DNA of 64,000 nt, taken from Muscardinus avellanarius. Lineage: Eukaryota > Chordata > Mammalia > Rodentia > Gliridae. The position numbers and the translations under genes are program-made. The DNA lies in assembly GCA_963383645.1 (NCBI GenBank), contig OY726571.1, forward strand, positions 18,293,376 to 18,357,375, given 5' to 3'. Positions 43,281 through 54,379 of the stretch are shown one piece after another (position 1 is the first letter of the stretch; each line of letters begins with the position of its first letter). Under the pieces are notes generated by a model. It worked only from the letters and a program-made list of their open reading frames with translations, did not search any database and had not been told where the DNA came from.

Positions 43281-43482
43281 TAGCTGGATGTGGTGGTGAA
43301 TGCTTATGATCCCCGTACTTGAAAGACTGAGACAGGAGGATCACAGGTTCTCAGCCTCAAGAATTTAGTGAGGTCCTCCACAACTTAGTAAGACCCTATT
43401 TCAAAATAACAACAACAACAACAATAAAATAGGACTAGGGGTGAATCTCAGAGGTAGAATGTCCCTGAATCCCATCTCGAGT
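43281..43482 (+). mobile_element. B1-dID SINE (type A)
   Basis: tagctggatgtggtggtgaa head; the linker has expanded to (CAA)n; dID tail ends cccatctcgagtga and runs into the CA repeat. Confidence 0.9.

Positions 43483-43528
<46 letters not shown>
43483..43528. repeat. (CA)n microsatellite
   Basis: About 23 CA units at the tail of the SINE. Confidence 0.97.
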
Positions 43529-43529
<1 letters not shown>

Positions 43530-43583
43530 GATTGATCTATCTTTGCACATGTTGATTTTAGTTTGTTAAACTCCTGAAGAGTA

Positions 43584-43779
43584 GCCTGGCATGGTGGTGG
43601 ATGCTTGTAATCCCCATACTTGGGAGGCGGAGACAGGAGGATCACGCAGGTTAGAAGCCAGCTGTGCTGGCTTAAGAGACCCTGTTCCCAAAAATTTAAA
43701 AAAAGTATAAAATAGGTCTGGGAGTGTAGCCTGGAGGTAGAAGGGTTTCCAGGAACCCCACTACCACCAAAAAAAAAAA
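43584..43779 (+). mobile_element. B1-dID SINE (type B)
   Basis: gcctggcatggtggtggatg head, short B form (gctgtgctggcttaagagac), ggtctgggagtgtagcctgg tail plus A12. Perfect 15-bp duplication aactcctgaagagta at 43569-43583 and 43780-43794. Confidence 0.95.
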
Positions 43780-43794
43780 AACTCCTGAAGAGTA

Positions 43795-44188
43795 TTCAAT
43801 TGAATTAGAAAAGCAAAATTAGTTATTATTTGGATTGTTCAAATTAATACAAATGATATTACCATAAACATACAAGTTTCATGCCACATATGAATAGTTT
43901 TTCTATAATTGAAATTGCTGAGTACTTCCAGAAATATACTACTATGTAGTTAATAGATTCAATTAACATAAAACAGGTATTGGAGATATATAATGTAAAA
44001 GGTAAGGTACAGCATGATATGCATTCATTACAATGTGATATTCTAATACATTTGAGTATAAATGTATATGAAATCTGTGTCCCTTAAATATCTATATCTT
44101 GAATAAATCTCAGGAAGTAATTTCTGAGTTAGGAGAACATTTAAGAATATTCCGTTTCACTCTTTATATTTTGATATTGTTTATTTTT
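43795..44188. other. AT-rich unique sequence
   Basis: Nothing recognised. Confidence 0.35.
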
Positions 44189-44212
44189 TACATCAAATAT
44201 ATATATATATAA

Positions 44213-44417
44213 TTTTGGTGGTACTGGGGGTGGAACCCAGAGCCTTTCTACCTCCTGGCTATACTCCAAGATCTATTTTATATTTAATTTGGAAACAGGG
44301 TCTCACTAAGTTGCTAAGAGCCTCACTAAGTAGCTGAGGCTGGCTTCGAACCTGCGCGATCCTCCTGTATCAGCCTCCCAAGCGCGGGGATTACAAGCAT
44401 GCACCACCACGCCTGGC
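44213..44417 (-). mobile_element. B1-dID SINE (type C, intermediate)
   Basis: Has the long B1 form (two cttagtgaggc-type repeats: aagttgctaagagcctcact) but the young-type tail and gcgcgatcc B1 box. Target duplication tacatcaaatatat at 44189-44202 and 44418-44431. Confidence 0.94.
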
Positions 44418-44431
44418 TACATCAAATATAT

Positions 44432-45319
44432 TTTACATCATACTTCTACAGAAGTAGCTTTAAAACATTAAAAATCCATCTTCATTATATTATTTTGAAT
44501 TATGCTTCTTATAACCATTATAGTATAGTAAAATAAATACCCTGAGGTATCAGATTGAATGCTTATTTTGTGCATAATTTATAAGCTAAGAATTACATAA
44601 TTAGCTTATTTTTCCAACAAAGTTTCCTTTGTATTACCTTTATTAACATGATAGGTCCTTATTGAAAATTTTGGAACTATAGGAAAAGAATAGAAAGAAA
44701 ACATTCATTACAAAATGATACCATTCCTTATCCTTTAGCCTTTCCTTCCTCTGGTGGTGGTGTTAGCTGCAAACTTTCCTCAGCAGCTCATGCAACAAAA
44801 ACTTCAAATTTTATCCACACCCAACAAGTACCAAATTCCATGCAAAAAAGTACACCAAAACAGCCACCCACAGAAAACTATTCATATTAACAGAAGTCAA
44901 CATTCTGAAGTTTTGCTTAGTTTTTATTCAATAAGTACTTACTAATATTCTCATAATAAAATAGTTCATACTTATTAAATGTATTTGGAAAATTAAAAGC
45001 AGGATTAAAAAACTAACCATAGTCTATGACCCCTATTAACATTTTAAGTACCTTCCTTTCATTTGTAAAACAAATACTTCTTTTATTTTGAGCATTACCA
45101 GGTTATGTATGTATGCTGGAAAATATTTAATACCTCTTGCATCATTTTGAACAGTTTCTGCACATTGATGACTATGGTTGATTCTCATAACAAAAGCTGA
45201 TCATAGCAGCCTCTATTATCACTTCTTTTTAAGAATCATCTTTGTTACCATGAATGTCTTAAAGGAAAAAATCTGTAGTCTAAGACATCGCCTTCTTTAC
45301 TTCTCAGTATCTTAGCTCT
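44432..45319. other. Unique sequence
   Basis: No gene or repeat recognised. Confidence 0.35.
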
Positions 45320-45332
45320 ATAATCTGTCAAA

Positions 45333-45551
45333 AAACTTTTTTGTATGTGTGGTACTGGGGGTGGAACCCAGGGGCTTTGCTACCTCTGGGCTAAACTGCC
45401 AGACCTATTTTATACTTTATTTGCAAACAGGGTCTCACTAAGTTGCTGAGAGCCTCACTCAGTAGCTGAGGCTGGCTTCGAACCTGTGTGATCCTCCTGT
45501 CTTGGCCTCCCAACCACTGGGATTACAAGCGTGCGCCACCACGCCCGGCTC
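45333..45551 (-). mobile_element. B1-dID SINE (type C)
   Basis: Tail complement tggtactgggggtggaaccc, long B1 form with aagttgctgagagcctcact, head complement gtgcgccaccacgcccggct. Target duplication ataatctgtcaaa at 45320-45332 and 45552-45564. Confidence 0.95.
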
Positions 45552-45564
45552 ATAATCTGTCAAA

Positions 45565-46264
45565 TTAATTCCCCTACTTCTCTCCAATTCTCTGCCATTA
45601 TTCATGGTGCAGAATCTTTCTTCCATATAGTAGTTACTAAATAAAATACTGGTTTATCTATTTATTTATCTATTTATTTATTTAGAATTGTTAAAATAAG
45701 ATATACTCAGGGTTAAGAGAGTTAACCAAACATTAAGTTTAGAAATATCAATAAATAAACCATGTTATCTTATTTAAAAGGAAAAGTAGCTAGTTGACAA
45801 GAGCTCTTGTATGCACTGTGCTAAGTATTTAAGAATAATTTTACACTGTGTCTGGGACATAACTTTGGGTTCTATTAAAACAAAATTACTAAGAAATATC
45901 AAAGAAAATATATTCAAGTGGAAAATAATTTTTCTCTCATTGATTGAATTTCAAATTTGGGAGAAATTAGCAAAGCCAGAATCCAAGCCATATGAGTATG
46001 TATATTCAATTTAACTTTATTAAAACCTAAACGTAAGAACTGAATGATTAAATGGGGCTCTGCACCATGCTTCAGTAGTATACATATGGGACTTTCTGTA
46101 ACACTATTAAAATCAATTCCATGGAAATACTCAACTGAAATACTTTTAAGAGAAAAAAAAGTCTACCTACAATTCCACCACCTTAAAAATTAATAACTAG
46201 TAAAAATATATAAATTTTATAGCAATGTAAGCTAACTAGATATGATACAAAAATATCTCACATT
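45565..46264. other. AT-rich unique sequence
   Basis: A (TTTA)n-like run near 45655-45685; otherwise unrecognised. Confidence 0.35.
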
Positions 46265-46998
46265 ACATGCCATGTTATAGCAACACAAATCACAATAGCC
46301 AAATTATGGAACCAGCCGAGGTATCAGTCAGTAGATGAATGGATTACAGAAGTGTGGTATATACACAAAACAAAATTCTACTCAGCCATTGAGAAGTACA
46401 AAATTACCCGGGCGTGATGGTGCATGCTTGTCATCCCAGTACTTGGGAGGCTGAGACAGGAGGATCGCGCAGGTTCGAAGCCAGCCTCAGCTACTTATGG
46501 AGGCTCTCAGCAGCTTAGTGAGACCCTGTTTCCAAATAAAACGTAAAACAGGTCTGGGAGTATAGCCCAGAGGTAGAAAGCCTCTGGGTTCCATCCCCAG
46601 TATCACATCCACACACAGAAAGAAGTACAAAATTATGTTATTTACAGGAAAATGTATGAACTAGAGAATATTATAGTGAGATTAGCCAATCACAGAAAGC
46701 AATGGGTCTCTCCTAAGTGAAAGCAAGAGAGAAATTGTGAAACAGAAGAGACTTTGGATAAATGGGAAATACCAGTAGAGTGCTGGGAGAGGATCTGGGG
46801 CAGGAGACGGAGAGGAATGCCGTGTTCATATATGTAGTTATCAATACCAGTCTTAATAATATGCATGGAAAGAGGAGGGAGCCAGTAGATCTGGAGAGAA
46901 ACATAACAAATGCTGTGTGTGTGATGGTTTCTATCCCTCTGACTGTCTTTATGATGCATAATTATAATACACCAATAAAATTATAGTCAATAAAACCT
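46265..46998 (+). mobile_element. L1 3' end, interrupted by a SINE
   Basis: acaatagccaaattatggaa, ccagccgaggtatcagtcag, ctactcagccattgagaagt, [SINE], aggaaaatgtatgaactaga, then 3'UTR to taattataatacaccaataa / aattatag. No open frame. Confidence 0.88.
46406..46621 (+). mobile_element. B1-dID SINE (type C) inside the L1
   Basis: cccgggcgtgatggtgcatg head, gcgcaggttcgaagccagcc, long form with ggaggctctcagcagcttag, tail aggtctgggagtatagccca. Target duplication gaagtacaaaatta at 46392-46405 and 46622-46635. Confidence 0.95.
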
Positions 46999-47339
46999 TA
47001 CCTGCAGTTCTTAAGTATCATCATCATAAACCAAAAAAAGAACCAAGTAATAAGTGAATAATATCCCTTTGCTTTCAATTATATTTCTTTAGAAATTCAA
47101 TTCCCACAAACCTCTTTTTATCAAATGTCCATAACTCTTAGCATTTGCTGGTGTGCATATTTTATACAAAATCCTTCCCAGAGTCTTCACGTACATCTTT
47201 TTTGCCAAGTCTAATTTGCTTGTTGGGCCCTTCTCTGCTATCTTCCCTACCCTACCCGAGAGGCACACACTGTCATGGCTTTTTATGCCAAGCCCTCAGC
47301 CCCTGTCACACGCCCTCCAGCTGTCTGGAGTCCATCATA

Positions 47340-47740
47340 ATTTCCAAAATTCCCTAAGCAAGAGTACCATGAGCACACTCCATTTGGCCCTGTTAGAAAA
47401 CTTCTACCTTCTCTCCTCACCTAATTAACTCCTTTTTTTTCCTTCAGATGTCAGCTCAAATGTCACTTCTTCAAGGAGGCTTGCCCAAACCTCTGTGGAT
47501 AAGTCAAACTCCCTATAATAGGCTTCCCCATTAGTGTGCGCTGGCCCTTCACCAGACTCACTCTCGCACGCGTGCATTGGTTCACGTGCTTAGTTAATTA
47601 ACTTCACAGGAGCATGAAGTTCCAGAGTAGCAGGAGTCCGGCTGCATTTAGTACTCACTGTTATGTCACCAAGACCTAGCTGAGTGCCAGGCACACAGGG
47701 CACTGCCAATGATGATAGTGAAAAAGAAAGACGGGAGGGA
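47340..47740 (+). mobile_element. LINE-2 (L2) 3' region relic
   Basis: cagatgtcagctcaaatgtc, cttcttcaaggaggcttgcc, aagacctagctgagtgccag, gcacacagggcactgccaat: the conserved L2 order, strongly diverged, with gaps. Confidence 0.75.
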
Positions 47741-47749
47741 GGGAAATTA

Positions 47750-48609
47750 AGCATTAGGCCAACAGTTGACCTGATAATTGCTGAAATAACTATTTAAATG
47801 GCCTCATTTGCTAACTCGGAAGATGACGAATTTGTAAATGAAATACTTTTGAGATTCACATCGTTTTAGCTTCTTTCTTATTATTTTTTGCTCTCTGTAA
47901 GTGGAGATGGTTTATAGCAGTGGTCCTGGCTCTTTTTCTTTCTTTTCTTGTGTTCCTCCAGTGAAGAAAAGCTAATTTACCATGTATCTTGGTCCAGGGT
48001 CTCTTTAAGAGAAGAATTTTAACTAACAAACTACTTGAACTAGTAAAAGATGATCCTAGGGAGTAAGAGTGAGGTGCTGGGTGGGGTAAGACCTGGAAAT
48101 AGCAAAAGCCACTACAAGCCTATGAACTTTGTTCTCTACCATGGTGGGTAGAGACGCCATGCACCTGGACCCTCTCCAGAGCTGTGGAACGCCTCACAAC
48201 CCTATCCGCCACTACCACTGATTGAGGGGTTGGTGCTGGAAGTTCCCCATTTCCAAGCTGTAAGGAACTCGGTTGGAGTCAGTAAAGCCACAGAGCCAAA
48301 GATCTTTTGCACAAGCCTAAGACGGGAAACACTAGCACAGATGAGTCTTGCCTGCCGGCCATGTTGGCCACTGCTGCCACTGGGATCAGAAATAAAGCAG
48401 AGGGTTGAAGACAGGAGACACGTGCCAGGCCCTGGGAGTCAGAGCATTGCTTACCACAGCATCAGCCTCCAACTAAGAGCCAGCAAGGCTGTAGAGTGGC
48501 CTCACCCAGGTTCAGTGAATCTCCTAGCATACCTTGACACAATGAATCCAGGCAGGAAAAGCGCCCATTGCATGCACTCTCCAACTTCCAACTGATTGTG
48601 TCCACAAAA
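47750..48609. other. Unassigned sequence
   Basis: 121-codon plus frame at 48230-48595 lies in moderately GC-rich DNA, no domain recognised. An old LTR or other relic is possible for 47990-48600. Confidence 0.3.
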
Positions 48610-48862
48610 GCCAATGGTTTCTATATGTTATCTGGAACATGTGATAATTTTCAAAGAGCATTCTGTGTTAGCTCACTTTGAGTATCCATCAGCCAATGGT
48701 GTCTAAATGCTATCTGGAACATCTGATAACTTATAAAGAGCGTTCTGTACCTGTACGTTAGCTCACTTTTAGTATCCATCAGCCAGTGGTGTCTATATGC
48801 TATCTGAAACATGATAACTTTCAAAGAACATTCTGTATGTTAGCTCACTTTGAGTATCCATC
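48610..48862 (+). repeat. Three-copy tandem repeat, period 82-90 bp
   Basis: Units begin gccaatggt at 48610, gccaatggt at 48692 and gccagtggt at 48782; each continues gtctatatgctatctggaac and ends gttagctcactttgagtatc / cat. Small indels give the 82 and 90 bp spacing. Confidence 0.93.
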
Positions 48863-49125
48863 CTGCACTGAGCAGATTAATGAAGATTCTAGGACAATGT
48901 ACTGAAATACAAGTATTTTCTATCATTATGTATCCAACAGTATACTTCACTTGCAATCAGAACTAATTATACTTCTGTGAATTGGCCTTGAAATATATTC
49001 TGAGTTTTACCCATACAGCAATAAGAGATCAATATACTACTAGCTTGTTAACTGCATTATATAGATAAAACAAGAAATTTATCTTATATCAGTGGCTTTT
49101 CAGAGTAATAGCTTTAAAAATAAAA
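48863..49125. other. Unique sequence
   Basis: Nothing recognised. Confidence 0.35.
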
Positions 49126-49136
49126 GGAAGTCATTT

Positions 49137-49358
49137 TTCTTTATCTTTTCTTTTTTTTTTTTTTTGCAGTATTAGGAATGGAAGCCAGGGGCATTCTACT
49201 TCTGGCCTGTTTTTGTTTGTTTGTTTGTTTGTTTGTTTTTGAAACAGGTTCTTACTGAGTTGCAAGTTGCAAAGGACCCTACTAAACAGCTGAGGTTGTC
49301 TGAGAACTGCAAGCCTTCCAAATGCTGGGATTACAAGCGTGTGCCACCATGCCCAGTT
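49137..49358 (-). mobile_element. B1-dID SINE (type A) with (TTTG)n linker
   Basis: Poly-T, gcagtattaggaatggaagc, linker expanded to (TTTG)8 at 49206-49238, B1 complement to gtgccaccatgcccag. Target duplication ggaagtcattt at 49126-49136 and 49359-49369. Confidence 0.93.
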
Positions 49359-49594
49359 GGAAGTCATTTCTAAAAAGAAGAATAATACACACTTCCTACA
49401 TTTTTTTTCATGTCCATAGTATTTATTTGTAAATTAGACTGACTGGCCTGTCACAAAGTGTTTCCATTCAGAGAAGAATCTTAATTACATGTGTATATGT
49501 CTGTGGTTTTTTTTTATTATTATTCCTAAAAGAAAAGGCTGGCATCTTATAATCCCCTCTAAGATCAGGCCATTAAAGTCATGAACTGCCTCCC

Positions 49595-49695
49595 CCCACC
49601 ACTGGGCCCTGTCTCTTGAAGACTCTACCATCTTCCAGTAGTACCAAGCTGGAGACCAAGACTTGAATGCATGAGCCTTTGTTGGGAGACAATAT
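49595..49695 (-). mobile_element. MaLR-like LTR fragment
   Basis: ccaccactgggccctgtctc ... gctggagaccaagacttgaa / tgcatgagcctttgttggga matches the complement of the same LTR part as at 10300-10390. Confidence 0.5.
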
Positions 49696-49699
49696 CAGA

Positions 49700-50439
49700 G
49701 AGCTTCCGAGGAAGATAAGACTCGAAGTTTTACAATTCTGATAGAGAAGTATTGAAGAGGTAAAGCTGACTTCCAAGGCTGCTTCCCCTCCCCCAGGATG
49801 GAGATAGAGGTAACTGTCAACCTGGAAACACAGCAAGATATTGAGAATGTGGGCTTTGCTTAGACAGAGGACCACTGTTACAGACTAGATAAGCCAGCAA
49901 TGAGGGCGTCTACAATGAGGGAATCTGAAGAGCCAAGATCCCCTCAGTGAGGAGTGGAAGGCAAGGCGGAGCACCCGGCTGATTTTACCCATATGACATC
50001 TGCTGAAATCCAAAACTGCACGTATGACTGAAGAGAGACACACTAAGAAGGAAGCTTCTAGAAAGAAGAGCAGTATTCTCAAAGGTCAACCCCGGGCCTG
50101 TGCTCAGAACCTAGGAATACCCTAATGGCAGCTGGGTCCTCCAGAACAGGAATGAAGTCTGACAACTGACACGGCTCAGTCACTGATCAATGATCAGCCA
50201 CCTCCGAGTTGTATCTCCTTGGCAGATGAAATCTCGACACACAATTTTTATGTCCAATGACTAAAAGAGCAAAGGGAAGGTCACTATCTTTAGGGGACCT
50301 CTCCCCTTTGTGGGGGGAGCTATTTTTACTTTCTATTTTTCCTTGGTTTTCAAATAAACTTTTATATTTTCATAAAGGAAAAAGAAGAGAGACATTGAAA
50401 AGACACAACAATACAGTTACTGGAAATAGCACACAAAAA
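49700..50439. other. Unassigned, possible old LTR
   Basis: ggttttcaaataaacttttatat gives a polyadenylation-type signal near 50351, and moderate GC precedes it, but no TG..CA ends or duplications were found. Confidence 0.3.
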
Positions 50440-51190
50440 CCGTAAAATAATTTTTTACTCATATGTTCAAAGTAATAGAGGGAAGGAGAGAAAATTGATA
50501 AATTTAAATCTATAGAAGTGAATCAAGTACACATTTGAAAACTGAGAAAAATTAATAACTTGTGTAATAGCCTATGGATGAGCTTAACAGACATACTGGC
50601 AGCCTTAGAGATATATTGTGCAATATGGCTAGAAAGTTAAAGAAAAGATCAAAAGAAAATATTTAATCACAGAAAGAAATAAATAGTAGAAAATAGTGAA
50701 ATAAGAGTAAGAGGCCCACTGGATACAGTAAAAAAAATCTCCTAAACATGAACTGAGATCTCAAAGGAAAAAGACAGATTGCAAGTATTATTTATGAAGA
50801 GGCAATAGTCAAAAATTTACCAATGTATTTCACCTGATGAAAGATATCAATCCACAAATTCAAGAAGTTCTGATTTTAAGAAAAAAAATTTAAAAACACA
50901 CACACTTAGGAACATCATAGTAAAACTTAAGAAAAATAAAGGCAAATGAAAAATCTTAAAATCATTCAGAGACTAAGACAAGCTATCTTCAAAGCAAAAA
51001 TAAATAAGACTAATAGGTTTGATGGAAGCCAGAAGTCCACAGAGTAAGATGTTGACTTGTTGAAGAAAAAACTTGGCCAAACCTAAATTATATACCTAGC
51101 TTAAATATTCTTTAAAAATTATAGCTTTATGAAAAAAATTTCAACCACACAAAAATGAGAGAACTCTTATTAGCAATTGTCAATAAAAAA
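50440..51190 (+). mobile_element. Ancient L1/HAL1 ORF1-region fragment
   Basis: acctgatgaaagatatcaat, ccacaaattcaagaagttct, ggaacatcatagtaaaactt, ttcagagactaagacaagct, gatggaagccagaagtccac, aattatatacctagcttaaa run in the same order as the ORF1 region of ancient mammalian L1M/HAL1. Frame destroyed. Confidence 0.65.
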
Positions 51191-51399
51191 GATATAACAA
51201 CCATCTTTATATTTGTATGAGTAAATTATAACAAAGAATTTTACATGTTAAAAATAGTCTAAAATGCAAATCCCAAGCTAGATTTATCTCTATAAATTTA
51301 CTTATTTAACTTAAACTAATTAGATATTTAAAAGTTATCGGGTCCACTAGTACAAAGTATTTGTCGGAATAGCCCTTCTTTTATTTTCCAAATCCCTTT

Positions 51400-51560
51400 T
51401 GTACATTAGCTCACTTGCCATGCACTACTCCTCCCCCAGTAAGACAGATACTAACAACTTTATTTTATACAACATTAATGCTCAAAAAGATTAAGAGATT
51501 TTTTTTCTTAATGAAATGACAAAGTCAAAACTAGAATGCATATTTTCTACCCGGTGCTCA
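51400..51560 (-). mobile_element. MIR SINE relic
   Basis: caactttattttatacaaca, ctcaaaaagattaagagatt, atgacaaagtcaaaactaga, ccggtgctcatcat follow the complement of MIR (gaggctcagagaggttaag, agctgggattcgaacccagg). Diverged. Confidence 0.5.
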
Positions 51561-52016
51561 TCATTTGAAAACTACAAAGTAAAAAATTAAGAATATCATA
51601 GAAGAGTTGATTACATTATAAAATTCATCCACCATATAACAGAGATAATGAGGTGGTTTCTAAAGAATTTGTTTCAACTTTTCTTTAATTTTAATTTTAA
51701 AAATCTTATTAACATTATCTTTACCCTCTGCATAAAATATTTTCACATTTCTCAATGTTGGCAACATTCCTGTAACTACTAGCTCTTAATTCGTAATTCC
51801 AGAATAAGTGAAAATGCTAAATCCTTGTAGCCAATGTTTTCCTGACTCATTTTCATATCAAAGGTCTACACAAAAGTTAAAACCATAGTGTTTTGTGATC
51901 CATCTGCATCGTTCAGCTTAGAAAATTCATAAGACATCCTTAATTAAAGGCCACGAGACAATCTTTGGATCGAGTTCAAGATATAATTTTGCTTCAAGGA
52001 AGGTGGAAGAAATTTC
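51561..52016. other. Unique AT-rich sequence
   Basis: Nothing recognised. Confidence 0.35.
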
Positions 52017-52033
52017 ATATCATAAATATCTTT

Positions 52034-52215
52034 TTTTTTTTTGGTGGTACTGGGGTTCCTGGAAGCCCTTCTACCTCCGGGCTACACTCCCAGACCTATT
52101 TTATATTTTTGAAACAGGGTCTCTTAAGCCAGCGCGGCTGGCTTCGAACCTGCGCTATCCTCCTGTCTCCGCCTCCCAAGCGCGGGGATTACAAGCGTGC
52201 ACCACCACGCCGGGC
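52034..52215 (-). mobile_element. B1-dID SINE (youngest-looking, type B)
   Basis: tggtggtactggggttcctg / gaagcccttctacctccggg, short form (cttaagccagcgcggctggc), head complement accaccacgccgggc. Perfect 17-bp duplication atatcataaatatcttt at 52017-52033 and 52216-52232. Confidence 0.96.
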
Positions 52216-52232
52216 ATATCATAAATATCTTT

Positions 52233-52704
52233 AAACCAGCCAACCAGAACCATGAAAACAAGAAGCTATCAAATGGTATAAACTTATTTCTCATACATAA
52301 TATTTTCTCGGACTTGATACTGACATGACACTCCTGCGTGACCTTGGAAGTTACTACTGCCTTCCATGGACAATACCTCTGACTTTATTTTTGTATCATA
52401 GCGCAACCTCTTCTACTTTTTCCTCATACTTCCTAAGAATCCTGTGCAACAAATTAGCCAAAGTGTTTGAATACATAGATAGAAGAACATTAGGAAAACC
52501 ATCTTTGGCTCAGGATATTCTTTTACTTTCTGTGCCTTTTCCAAATATGTATTGTACCTCCTATCAAATATATGTTTACAAGACACTTACATTTTATGAG
52601 GACTTTCCTCACATATTCTGGCGCATGTATAGTAAAATACCAAAGTACTTTTGACCTTCTTGGTTAAAATTTTTTAATAGAAATAAAGATTGTAAAAAAA
52701 AAAA
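52233..52704 (+). other. Possible processed-transcript remnant or poly(A) site
   Basis: Open frame 52325-52654 (109 codons, no recognised domain), then AATAAA at 52682-52687 and an A11 run at 52694-52704. The close AATAAA-to-poly(A) spacing is what a retrocopy 3' end shows, but no target-site duplication was found and the protein is not recognised. Confidence 0.3.
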
Positions 52705-54370
52705 GAAATTAAAGATCATAGATAAATAATACAACGTGTTCCCCTTAATGTACAATGTTATATATCATATGAAATAGGTAAAACATTTTATTTTTTAAGG
52801 GTAATATCATTTGCCAAAAGCCATAAGCTAAATGCCAGAGTGCCTCCTTCCTACCATCTATCATTGCTGGCTGACAGTCTGATCAGAAGTAGACACATAT
52901 TTTATGGTAATGTATATTTTCACATCAGGTGTGCCCCATCCCATCAGCACATCAGCAGATTAGATGTTCACTGGGCGAGTTTTAAAAAGAGCTTTTGTTA
53001 TCATACTCTCTGAGGAAAGCCGTTGACATGCGCAACAGCTATCTCTAAGATGCATAACGTAAAGCCCAGCATGCTTTACTATAAAGAGATGGGTAGGATA
53101 AAGTTAGAAAGAAAACTTTTGCAGAAACAGATGGAAGCTTTTGTGACAAGAAACCAAGAAATAAATAATGAAATAAGCAGGTTTTTTTTTTTTTTCTGGA
53201 TCACTGGAGAAAATGTGCTGCTTGCCTTGAAAGTCCTGGATAAAGGCATGTTCTATGTGGCCATGTTATCCATCTGGGAGCATTGCCTAACACAAGCAAA
53301 CAATTAATTATACATTTCCAAGGAAAGAGAAGTATTTAAAAGCCACACTGAGCTTTTCCAAGATCAAAACCGATACAGTATCTTCTGATACCTTTCATAG
53401 CTGCAGTGTAAAACCTCCCTCTACTATTTAACTCACATCTTTTTAACCTGCATCACATCTTATTCCAGTCATTTTCATATCTGCCCTGAACGTACCTGAA
53501 ACTTCATGGGAAGAGCAGTCACTGATCAGAAAAAAAAAAACAAAAAACATGTATTCTATTTTCTGTCCTGGGAAAGCTACATTAGAATCACTATCTTTAA
53601 AGAGAGGGGGAAAAAATCTAAGGGGGAAAAAAAGGCAGTATACTTTTTTTAAAAGAAAAATAAAATGACCTTTTAAATTATAGCAGTCTTTGAATCATTA
53701 TTACCTTTTTATTTCTTATCATTATGTTAGATGCAGGAATAGCAAACGTGTATACTAAGAGTCCCTTTGATGTTCCAGAATCATTTACTTAATACTAAAT
53801 TCATAGTATAGCTTTTACATTTTAAATATTTTAGATTGCAGTGATGAAAACTTAAAAAAAAAAAAAAAGTAACGACCCCAAAGTAACAAATTTTTACTTG
53901 TCTCCATCCTTTTCCCAGAGCGTTTTATTTTGGGGGGAAGAGTGTGATAGAGTGACATTAAATACAAGTGTTCCAATAGATATCCCAACTACTTATGATG
54001 CGAAAATTGGGGTTTTCCCAAACAGAAAGAATTCAGCGACAAAAACTCGTGTCCACCTGGCAAGAAGCCAGCTGGCAAGGGTATCGGGATGTTGACACTT
54101 ACACAAGGTGCAACTCTCAACTAAGGTTCTGAATGTCTTTAAGCCTGCAAAGCTGGAAATGGGAAAGATACTGATCTTTCAACATGCTTAGCCGGCAAGC
54201 CTCTTCCGGACCTACAGAGTAACAAAAGGAATTGCCAAGAAAACGAGCTGCTCTCTAAACGCTGGACCTTGCCTCTGACTCCATCCACCTGCCGCAGATA
54301 ATGGGTAAAAAGAAAAACAAAAGAAAACAAAATAATAATAAGGGCTTCGGAAACCAGAAATGAAACATCC
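52705..54370. other. Unique sequence leading to the CpG island
   Basis: No SINE or LINE recognised for about 1.7 kb. The loss of young repeats next to a CpG island is common around promoters. No exon demonstrated. Confidence 0.4.
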
Positions 54371-54379
54371 AGAGTGTGG

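Noticed and set aside
48230..48595. 121-codon frame as a small gene
   Set aside because: No motif, no promoter or poly(A) context, and it lies in probably repeat-derived sequence.
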